Source: Opitutus sp. ER46 (GTDB lineage: Bacteria > Verrucomicrobiota > Verrucomicrobiia > Opitutales > Opitutaceae). From it: DNA of 64,000 nucleotides. Where the stretch lies: assembly GCF_003054705.1 (NCBI RefSeq), contig NZ_QAYX01000014.1, forward strand, positions 22,808 through 86,807. Direction: 5' to 3'. A program made the position numbers and the translations under genes. Of this stretch, positions 44,176 to 50,974 are shown in pieces. The notes under the pieces were generated by a model. The model ran no database searches. It saw only the letters and a program-made list of their open reading frames with translations, and was not told the DNA's origin. Each line of letters begins with the position of its first letter. Positions within the stretch are counted from its first letter, which is position 1.

Positions 44176-44200
44176 GAGAGTGAAAGTGATGGTGAAAGTG
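44176..44200 (+). repeat. Hexanucleotide AGTGAR tract
   Basis: A short (AGTGAG/AGTGAA)-type repeat with one interruption, followed by CGATGCG. The same word order occurs at 50812-50854. It lies about 50 bp from iteron site 2, upstream of the subtilase gene. Confidence 0.7.
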
Positions 44201-44247
44201 CGATGCGAGGGACGGGCGAGGAGAAGCAACGAGGCGATGGACAGGAG

Positions 44248-44324
44248 GGCTGCAATTATAATTAACGTAGCATCAACGTCTAAGCGGATAATGTCCGGAT
44301 ACTCGGAATAATGTCCGGATACTC
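44248..44324 (-). promoter_or_regulatory. Iteron-hairpin-TATAAT element, site 2
   Basis: Read on the minus strand: two exact GAGTATCCGGACATTAT iterons (44324-44308 and 44304-44288, period 20), a 27-nt spacer able to pair TTA-ACGT with ACGT-TAA, then TATAAT (44260-44255) inside ATTATAATTGCAGCCC, identical to site 1. It points toward the subtilase start 199 bp further on, so it could be that gene's promoter. The rest of 44057-44444 also holds a G+C-rich hairpin near 44152-44172. Confidence 0.75.
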
Positions 44325-44444
44325 GGCGAGCGCGTCGGTCGAAGGGCGTCGGAACCAAGTGACCTGATGCGAGGCTGATCCCGGCGCGGGGTGCGGGAGA
44401 AGCCGGCAGATTAAAGTGACGAAGCGGAAACGCGTTCCGCGGAC

Positions 44445-47171
44445 TCAGGCGCGGTTGAGCCAGGCGGCGAAGGCGAGGTCGTCGAGGATCGTAGTGCCGG
44501 CCTGGTACTCGGGAGCGAGCAGGTCGCGGTAGCCGGCGTCGGTGAAGCGACGGCAGTGCAGGAGGACGCGGGCGCGGTGGCCGGGGGCGCGGACGAGCCG
44601 GCCGAGCGCCTGGTTCACCTTGGTCATGCCCGGGATCTGATAGACCTGTCGGAAGGCGGCGTCGCGCGATAGGCCCTGGCGCGCGGCCTCGGCCAGGCGG
44701 GCGCGTTGGACGGCGTTCACCTCGGGGAGGGCGGGCCCGATGATCATGGCGTGGCTGATGCGGCCGCCGAGGACGTCAATGCTTTCGGCAAAGCTGGAAC
44801 CCAGGACCAGGAAAAGCGCGTCGGCCTGGCTTAATGATTCCTCAACCCAGGCGCCTTGGGCGGCGAGGTCGCGCACCTTGGGTTGCACGGCGACGCGGAA
44901 CTCAGGCGTGCTGGTCGCGAGTTCCTGGCGGATGGCGTCGGCGTAGGCGTACGACGGGAAGAAGACGGCCACGGGCGTGTGCGCGGCGTCCTGGAGCGCG
45001 ACGACCGTGGCGCCGGTCTCTGGGTAGAAGCGCGAGCGGTGCTGAAAGGTGGTGTCGACGCGCGCGTCGAACGCGACGTCGTACGTGCCGTCGCGCCACG
45101 GTGCATGGGCGCGCAGGTGGGTGGGCGTGGCGGCATCGCGCGCCTCCTCGACACGCAGCAGTTGGGCGGCGGTGGTGAGCTGCTTGTAGAGCTTGCGCGT
45201 GGTACGCTTGTTCAGCTCGCCGAGGCGCTCGGGCAAGGGTTGGGCGGGCTCCGGCGAGGGCGCGGATTTGATTACGGGCGCGGCCTCGCGGGCGAGACCG
45301 CAGGCGGCGGCGAACCCGTCGACCGGAGTCAACGTCGCGCTGGCGAGGACGACGCCGCCGAACTCCCGCAAGGTCGCGCCAATCGCGGGCGCGGCATCCA
45401 GGCACGTGAGGGCGAGCTCGGCGCCGCGCGGGCTCCACCAGAGCCGGGGGAGCGTCGACTGCTCGAGTTCGTCGAGGAGCGCGGGCACGGACCAGAGGGC
45501 GTCGGCGGCGTAGGGGCCGAGCGCGGCGTAATCGAGCTGGCCGGTGGAGACGTGCTTGGCGATCTCGCCCAGCAGATGGCGGGCATCGTCCTCATCGTCG
45601 GCGGAAAGTCCGTCGCTCGGGCGGAGGTGGTGCAGGAAGTGGCACCAGTGGTCCCAGGCGGAGAGGAGGCTGGCCGGCGGGCGGATGCGATTGAGATCCT
45701 CGCGCACGGTGTAGGCGTCGGTGGCGGTGAACCCGTGCGAGTAGGCGTCGGCGACGCGGTTGGGCAGGTTGTGCGCCTCGTCGACGAGCAGGAGCGTGCG
45801 CGCGGGAAGGAAGCCCGGCTGGTCGTAGAACAACCCGCGGTTGCCGGGCGCGAAGACGTAGTTGTAGTCGCCGATCCACACGTCGTTGAACGCGAGGGCG
45901 GCGCGCGTGATCTCGTACGGGCAGATGCGGGCCTCGCGACCGGCGGCGCGCAACGTCTCGAGGTCCCGCGCGTGCTGTTCGTCGAGGTAGAAGCGCGCCA
46001 GGCCGCTGCGGCCCCAGCGCTCGGGCGCGCCGGCGAGGTACTGGCAGTTGTCGCGCACGCAATGGAACGTCGCGTTGACGCAATGCTCGCCCTTGTTGCG
46101 CACGTGCCAGACGGCGACGGGCGTTGCCCGGACCGGGGCGGCGGCCGTACCGCCTGGTTGCGCGAGGTCAGGTGTCGGCGCGACGGCGGCACCGGGGGCC
46201 GCGGGGCTTTCCTCGGGCGCGGTCATCCGCCCCAGGGTGTCCACGACCTGGATCTGGCCCGTGGACTTGCTCGTGAGGTAGAGGACGCGGTCGAAGTGGC
46301 CGGAGCGCAGTTGCCCGAGGGCGAACTCCAGCATGACGCCGGTCTTGCCGAAGCCGGTGGGCGCCTCGAAGAGCACGAGCGGCCGCTGCTCGAACGTGGT
46401 CGTGAGCTCGGTGAGCGTGGTCTCCTGGCCGGGGCGGGGCGAGGGAAACGGCGGACGGTAGCGAAGCCCGCGCAGGCGTTCGCGCGCGCGGAGGCGCAGG
46501 TTAAGAAACTCGACGACGCGCTCGAGCTGCGCGGTGAACAGGGCGTCCTCGGCGCTCGCGAGCGTGAGCGTCTGCACGAGCCCCGCGCTGGTTTCGACGA
46601 AGACCAGTTCGCCGCGGAGGACGGTCGCGGTGTCACCGGGGAGAAAGGCGTCGGCGGCGGGCGTGGCGGCGCGCAGCAGCCCGCTGCGGCCGAGCGCGAG
46701 ATACGTGGCGATCTGAACGAAGTAGTCGGGGTAGTCGCGCCGTAGCTCGGTTTCGTCAGCGGGAAGCGGCCGCGTGACGGACTTGATCTCGCGGAGAATG
46801 ACCGGACGCGTGGCCGCGGCGCGGCGGGCGCGGTGCGTCGACGCCGCCGCGCCAGCCGCCGACGCGGTCTCCGGCGGCGGGCCGCTGTCTGCGGGTGGCG
46901 CCGGCGGCTGGATGAGCTGATCGATCCGGCCGGTGAGCGTTAGCGTCCAGCCGCGGTGGGCGACCTGGCCGGTGATCGGGATCTCGAACGTGGCGGCGGC
47001 GCCGTGCTCGGCGGTCGCGCGGGTGCGCAGTTCGTTGTGCCAGTGCGTGCCGAGGTGAGCGCGCCAGATGCCGCCGCCCACGCCATCACCGGACTCGCGC
47101 GGGCCGAGCGTGAATGAGGAAAACTCGCCGACGCCCAGCGCGGCTGTGCGTTTGTCCAAATCGAAATTCAT
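44445..47171 (-). CDS. PD-(D/E)XK nuclease fused to a DinG/XPD-type iron-sulfur helicase
   Basis: 908 residues. The N-terminal RecB/Cas4-type nuclease domain (about 20-165) has His45, GRIDQL (Asp84), REIKS (Glu128-x-Lys130) and Q-x-x-x-Y (Gln153, Tyr157), a complete active-site set. A Pro/Ala-rich insert of about 35 residues separates the Asp from the E-x-K. The helicase has Walker A PTGFGKT (271-277), four Cys placed as an iron-sulfur cluster (364, 371, 376, 417), DEAH (464-467) and C-terminal motifs QIPGMTKVNQALGRLVRAP. The layout suggests a 5'-3' DNA helicase that can also cut DNA. ATG 47171 overlaps the recO stop by 4 bp, so it shares an operon with DNA-repair gene recO. Confidence 0.88.
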   Translation of the reverse strand: MNFDLDKRTAALGVGEFSSFTLGPRESGDGVGGGIWRAHLGTHWHNELRTRATAEHGAAATFEIPITGQVAHRGWTLTLTGRIDQLIQPPAPPADSGPPPETASAAGAAASTHRARRAAATRPVILREIKSVTRPLPADETELRRDYPDYFVQIATYLALGRSGLLRAATPAADAFLPGDTATVLRGELVFVETSAGLVQTLTLASAEDALFTAQLERVVEFLNLRLRARERLRGLRYRPPFPSPRPGQETTLTELTTTFEQRPLVLFEAPTGFGKTGVMLEFALGQLRSGHFDRVLYLTSKSTGQIQVVDTLGRMTAPEESPAAPGAAVAPTPDLAQPGGTAAAPVRATPVAVWHVRNKGEHCVNATFHCVRDNCQYLAGAPERWGRSGLARFYLDEQHARDLETLRAAGREARICPYEITRAALAFNDVWIGDYNYVFAPGNRGLFYDQPGFLPARTLLLVDEAHNLPNRVADAYSHGFTATDAYTVREDLNRIRPPASLLSAWDHWCHFLHHLRPSDGLSADDEDDARHLLGEIAKHVSTGQLDYAALGPYAADALWSVPALLDELEQSTLPRLWWSPRGAELALTCLDAAPAIGATLREFGGVVLASATLTPVDGFAAACGLAREAAPVIKSAPSPEPAQPLPERLGELNKRTTRKLYKQLTTAAQLLRVEEARDAATPTHLRAHAPWRDGTYDVAFDARVDTTFQHRSRFYPETGATVVALQDAAHTPVAVFFPSYAYADAIRQELATSTPEFRVAVQPKVRDLAAQGAWVEESLSQADALFLVLGSSFAESIDVLGGRISHAMIIGPALPEVNAVQRARLAEAARQGLSRDAAFRQVYQIPGMTKVNQALGRLVRAPGHRARVLLHCRRFTDAGYRDLLAPEYQAGTTILDDLAFAAWLNRA

Positions 47172-47785
47172 CCGGCGACGATGATCTCCGTGTGGCCGCG
47201 CAGATAATCTTCGAGTCGCCGCTGCAGGTGGGCGACCATCTCGGCGGGCGTGGCCTGCTCGGCGAGCGGGCGGTTGAGCAGGGCGGTCAGCGCGGCGCGA
47301 TCGGCGGACGGGAGGGTGGGGAACCACTGCTCCTTGAGCGGGTAGCCTTCGTCACGGGCAAACCGATACAGCCCCTTCAGGTACACGATGTCGGGCCGGT
47401 CGCTGGCGGCGAAGGCGGCGAACACGGTGCGGAGGAGCGCGCCGACCTGCGGGCGGCTGTCCTCGTGCACGGGGTTGCGGGCGATGAGCGTGGCGAGCGC
47501 GCACGCGAGGCGGAGAGACTCGTAGCTGCGGCCGATGTCGGGGTGACGCGTCAGCAGGCGGGCTTCCTTGAGAAAGTAGGTGCGTCCCTGGTTGGAGGTC
47601 TCGAGCCCGAGGGCGGCCTCGTCGAAGAGGTCAAGGGCGGGGTTGGTGCCGGGTTTCTTCGCGATGCGCTGGAGCACGGCGAGGTTGCCGTGCTCCGGCG
47701 AGAAAACCGTGAGCGTCTGGAACGAGTCGCCGGGCGGGTACTTCAGCAGAATGAAGCCCTCGGTCTGGAGCGATTGCGCGGGCAC
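47168..47785 (-). CDS. recO: RecO-like DNA repair protein
   Basis: 205 residues from a GTG at 47785. The N-terminal OB-fold pattern is QTEGFILLKYPPGDSFQTLTVFSPEHGNLAVLQRIAKKP, matching RecO, which with RecR loads RecA onto gapped DNA. The helical C-terminal part (ESLRLACALATLIARNP, RPQVGALLRTVFAAF) fits, but the zinc-finger Cys residues of some RecO proteins are absent. The frame also opens from an ATG at 47908, but that would overlap the DUF502 gene by about 80 bp and adds a Pro/Arg-rich tail. The assignment rests mainly on the first 45 residues. Confidence 0.72.
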   Translation of the reverse strand: MPAQSLQTEGFILLKYPPGDSFQTLTVFSPEHGNLAVLQRIAKKPGTNPALDLFDEAALGLETSNQGRTYFLKEARLLTRHPDIGRSYESLRLACALATLIARNPVHEDSRPQVGALLRTVFAAFAASDRPDIVYLKGLYRFARDEGYPLKEQWFPTLPSADRAALTALLNRPLAEQATPAEMVAHLQRRLEDYLRGHTEIIVAG

Positions 47786-47825
47786 GGGACGGGCGGGAAA
47801 CGGAGACCGGCGCGGGGGCGGCGAC

Positions 47826-48521
47826 CTAGGCCAGCGGGGTGGCGGCGGGCGGGTTCGTGACGACGGTCGGGGCTTCGTGGCTGCCGGGAGCCGCCGGGAT
47901 GACGGCACCCCCGGAGATGACCATCTTCATGCCCTCGCCGACGCTCATCTCGAGTTCCACGATGTCCTGGCGCGGGACCATGATGAGGAAGCCGCTGGTG
48001 GGATTGGGCGTGGTGGGAATGAACACGGTCCAGAGCTCGGCTCCGGCCATGCGGTGGGGTTCGCCCTGCGCTTTGTTGGTCAGGAAGCCGATGCTCCAGA
48101 GCCCCTTCCGCGGAAACTCCACGAGGACGACCTTGTTGAACAGGTTCCGGTTCTGGCCGCCGAAGGTCTGGACGATCTGCTTTACCGACTGGTAGAGACC
48201 GCCGATGCCGGGGATGCGATGGATGGCCCGCTCGGCGATGCTGAAAAAGAATTTACCGAGGACGTAGTTGGACAGGTAGCCCAGCGCGGTGATGAGCAGG
48301 ATGACAACGATGGTGCCAAGGAAGTCCCAGAAGAACGGGATGGTCTGCAGCGGTTGCGGCAGGTAGCGCTCGTACATCGGACGGAAGGTGCCGCCGACGA
48401 TGTCGATGATCTTGCTGAATGCCCAAACGGTGACGATCAGCGGTGCCAGCAACAGGAGCCCCGAGAGGAACGCGTTGCGGAACGTGATGAGGCGGGACGG
48501 AGACTCGGGCGTTTCGGCCAT
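47826..48521 (-). CDS. DUF502 family membrane protein
   Basis: 231 residues. Two transmembrane helices near the N-terminus (AFLSGLLLLAPLIVTVWAF and FLGTIVVILLITALGYLSNYVLG) are followed by the family signature RIPGIGGLYQSVKQIVQTF and a soluble domain with VVLVEFPRKGLWSIGFLT and VFIPTTPNPTSGFLIMVP. The function of DUF502 is not established. ATG 48521 places the first helix correctly; upstream in-frame codons are unconserved. It heads an operon with recO (40 bp gap) and the nuclease-helicase, and is divergent from the phosphate transporter gene. Confidence 0.88.
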   Translation of the reverse strand: MAETPESPSRLITFRNAFLSGLLLLAPLIVTVWAFSKIIDIVGGTFRPMYERYLPQPLQTIPFFWDFLGTIVVILLITALGYLSNYVLGKFFFSIAERAIHRIPGIGGLYQSVKQIVQTFGGQNRNLFNKVVLVEFPRKGLWSIGFLTNKAQGEPHRMAGAELWTVFIPTTPNPTSGFLIMVPRQDIVELEMSVGEGMKMVISGGAVIPAAPGSHEAPTVVTNPPAATPLA

Positions 48522-48705
48522 GGATGCTCGGAAGGTATCTGCGGGGGTTCTGAACGCACGGAAAAACTCGGTGCCGGAGGCGAGGGGGGAGGCGATGCGG
48601 CAAGCGACGTTTGGCCCCTGAATGTTACAATTCGGTGACGAGCCATGGCGGGGCTTGGCGAGGGTGGCGGCAGGAGCGCAACGTGCCTTCCTCCAGCTTA
48701 CTTCC

Positions 48706-49770
48706 ATGACGCTCTTCCTTCTGGTGCTTTTGGCGTCCCTTGTCTTCGAGTACATCAACGGCTTTCACGACACCGCGAATGCCATCGCCACGGTCGTGTC
48801 CACCAAGGTCCTCGGCCCCCGGGAGGCGGTGCTCTGGGCGGCGTTCTGGAATCTGTTTGGCGCGCTGATGGGCACGGCGGTGGCGTCGACGATCGGCAAA
48901 GGGCTGGTCGACACGCAGTACATCACAATGGCGACGGTGCTGGCGGCGCTGCTGAGCGCGATCGTGTGGGGGCTGTTCACGTGGTGGCTGGGGCTGCCCT
49001 CGAGTTCGAGCCATGCGCTGGTGGGCGGGCTGTGCGGGGCGGCGGTGGGAACCTCGGGCGGACACTGGGCAGCGCTCAAGTGGTCGGTGGTGGACGCGGG
49101 CGGGCATCACGTGGGGCTGTGGCCGAAGATCGTGTTGCCGATGGTGACCTCGCCGCTGCTGGGTTTCCTGGGTGGGATGGTGCTGATGTTTCTGCTGACC
49201 GTGATCCTGCGGAAAGCGACGCCGCGGCTCGTCGGCATGATCTTTGGCAAGGCGCAGTTGGTGAGCGCCGGCTTCATGGGCTACAGCCATGGGTCGAACG
49301 ATGCGCAGAAGACGATGGGCATCATCGCGCTCGCGCTCTTCACCGGGACGAACTCGGGCGCGTTTGCCGACCTGCCGCCGTGGCTGCATTTCCTCCGCAC
49401 GCCCGAGTTCACGGTGCCGCGCTGGGTTATGCTCGCCTGTGCGCTGACGATGGCGGCGGGGACGGCGGCCGGCGGCTGGCGGATCATCCGGACGATGGGA
49501 CACAAGATGGTGAAGCTGCAGCCGGTGCATGGCTTCGCGGCGGAGACCACGGCGGCCCTGGTGATTCACGGCGCGTCGACGATCGGTGTGCCGGTTTCCA
49601 CCACGCACGTGATCTCGACCTCGATCATGGGCGTCGGCGCGACGAAGCGCCTGAGCGCGGTGAAGTGGGGCCTGGTGGGAAAGATCGTGTGGGCGTGGGT
49701 GTTGACGCTCCCGCTGACCGGTCTGCTCGGCTATGTGATTATGCGCCTGATGCAGGAGGCGGGCGTATGA
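48706..49770 (+). CDS. pit: PiT-family inorganic phosphate transporter
   Basis: 354 residues with about ten transmembrane helices. Family signatures are in both halves: FEYINGFHDTANAIATVVSTKVLGPREAV near the N-terminus and SAGFMGYSHGSNDAQKTMGIIAL in the second half. The N-G-x-x-D-x-A-N and H-G-x-N-D-A-Q-K motifs contact phosphate and the coupling cation. Low-affinity, cation-coupled phosphate uptake (or arsenate leak) at the inner membrane is expected. ATG 48706 directly precedes the first helix. No phoU-like gene is adjacent. Confidence 0.93.
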   Translation: MTLFLLVLLASLVFEYINGFHDTANAIATVVSTKVLGPREAVLWAAFWNLFGALMGTAVASTIGKGLVDTQYITMATVLAALLSAIVWGLFTWWLGLPSSSSHALVGGLCGAAVGTSGGHWAALKWSVVDAGGHHVGLWPKIVLPMVTSPLLGFLGGMVLMFLLTVILRKATPRLVGMIFGKAQLVSAGFMGYSHGSNDAQKTMGIIALALFTGTNSGAFADLPPWLHFLRTPEFTVPRWVMLACALTMAAGTAAGGWRIIRTMGHKMVKLQPVHGFAAETTAALVIHGASTIGVPVSTTHVISTSIMGVGATKRLSAVKWGLVGKIVWAWVLTLPLTGLLGYVIMRLMQEAGV

Positions 49771-49843
49771 GCGGAGGCGCGACGGCGGGGCGCCGGTTGC
49801 GGACGACGAAGCTTCGGGTAACCTGAAACCAAAGGAGGAAATC

Positions 49844-50263
49844 ATGATCGTCGACCTGGCCATGCAGAAGGCCTTGGACCGTTACCACCAGGCGGGCATT
49901 CCCGGCCTGACGGAGGAGGAAAAGACCCTGGCGGCGATCTGGTGCTTCGAGGCACGAGTCGCGAACACCGGCTTCGAGCGCTTCTATCGCTCGGCGGAGG
50001 GTGATATCGCGGCGCTGGCGCCGGCGGCGTTTCGCGCGGTGGGTTCGACGACGCTCGCGACGCTGGCGGAGCGTGCCAATGCGGTCTTCGGGCCGGAGGG
50101 TGTGCCCGCCGACCGGGAACGTCGCACCGCGGCGGTCCGCGCCTTGCCGGAGGAGAAGCGTCGGATCTTCGACGAACTCGAGGCGCAGTACGCGGAGTAC
50201 GGCAACGATCTCGACGAGCGCGTGGAGCTTTACCTGCGCGACCGACCGCGGGCGCGGGCCTGA
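49844..50263 (+). CDS. DMP19/DUF4375-like protein
   Basis: 139 residues, acidic and helical. The pattern 'EEKTLAAIWCFEARVANTGFERFYRSAEGDIAALAPAAFRAVGSTTLATLAERANAVFG' matches the DMP19 fold, in which G-F-x-x-[FY] and a later A-x-x-[VI]-F-G are conserved. Members include DNA-mimic proteins and uncharacterised small proteins, so no specific role is claimed. It has the strongest ribosome binding site seen here, AAAGGAGG five bases before the ATG. Its 3' end overlaps the convergent ybeY gene by 34 bp. Confidence 0.65.
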   Translation: MIVDLAMQKALDRYHQAGIPGLTEEEKTLAAIWCFEARVANTGFERFYRSAEGDIAALAPAAFRAVGSTTLATLAERANAVFGPEGVPADRERRTAAVRALPEEKRRIFDELEAQYAEYGNDLDERVELYLRDRPRARA

Positions 50264-50805
50264 CGCGGGGTCGCGCGACGCGCGGATTGGCTGCGGCGCG
50301 CCGTCCGCAGACGAAAGGCGGGCAGGGCGCCGGCGCTCTCGAGCAATGCGAGCGCGCGGGCCTCGGCGCGGCGCATGACGCGCTTCTTCGCCGGCGCGAG
50401 ATCGTCGTAACCGGCGAGGTGCAGCCAGCCATGCACGAGGTACAACGTGAGCTCGCGGGAGAAATCGCTGGTGGCGTGGGCGCCGTGGCGCGCGTCGCCG
50501 GATGGCAGCGTCTGGCGGAACGCGGCGTCGGCGGAGACGCAGATCTCGCCGGCGGTGCCGAGCACCGGGTTACCCTCGAACGTGATCACGTCGGTGATCG
50601 TCGGGTCCTGGAGAAATTGGTCGTGCAGTTCGGCGAGGGCGACGTCGGTGAGGAACACGAGTGAGAGCTCACCCTCGTTGCCCAGCACCGAGCCCCGCGT
50701 GGCGAGCTCCGCGTGATGGGCGTCGAGCGTCTGAATCACGCGGGCGACCGCCCGGCGGTCGAGCCGGAGTCCAGGATGACGGTTGGCAATGGCGACGGAG
50801 CGCAT
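50230..50805 (-). CDS. ybeY: Endoribonuclease YbeY
   Basis: 191 residues; the UPF0054 core is residues 1-150. YbeY is a zinc-dependent RNase involved in 16S rRNA 3' maturation and ribosome quality control. LTDVALAELHDQFLQDPTITDVITF and GEICVSAD are typical. The metal motif reads VHGWLHLAGYDD (His125, His129, Asp135), with Asp where most homologues have the third His. The C-terminal 40 residues are Arg/Ala-rich and extend beyond the family. It lies downstream of the PgpH-type HD gene in the conserved phoH-7TMHD-ybeY order. The downstream DMP19-like gene overlaps convergently. Confidence 0.92.
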   Translation of the reverse strand: MRSVAIANRHPGLRLDRRAVARVIQTLDAHHAELATRGSVLGNEGELSLVFLTDVALAELHDQFLQDPTITDVITFEGNPVLGTAGEICVSADAAFRQTLPSGDARHGAHATSDFSRELTLYLVHGWLHLAGYDDLAPAKKRVMRRAEARALALLESAGALPAFRLRTARRSQSARRATPRQARARGRSRR

Positions 50806-50811
50806 CGGAAA

Positions 50812-50967
50812 GAGTGAAAGTGAGAGTGAAAGTGAGAGTGGCGATGCGGAATGTGGCGGCTGGAGCAGCGCCGCCGACGTAGCGGGCTGATCGCAAATTT
50901 CAGTGTTGGGTGTCCTGGTGACAGCGGCTCAGCCGCCCCCTTTCACTTTCACTTTCACTCTCACTCC
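50812..50967. repeat. Inverted hexanucleotide AGTGAR tracts
   Basis: About 4.5 units of AGTGAA/AGTGAG at 50812-50849 are mirrored by TTTCACTTTCACTTTCAC and CTCAC at 50941-50967. The pair could form a long stem around roughly 90 nt in the ybeY - 7TMHD intergenic space. A third, same-orientation copy with the same CGATGCG flank is at 44176-44207. Confidence 0.75.
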
Positions 50968-50974
50968 GCCGCGG

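Noticed and set aside
47786..47908. ATG at 47908 as recO start
   Set aside because: It would overlap the DUF502 coding region by about 80 bp and adds a Pro/Arg-rich stretch; GTG 47785 sits right before the OB-fold.
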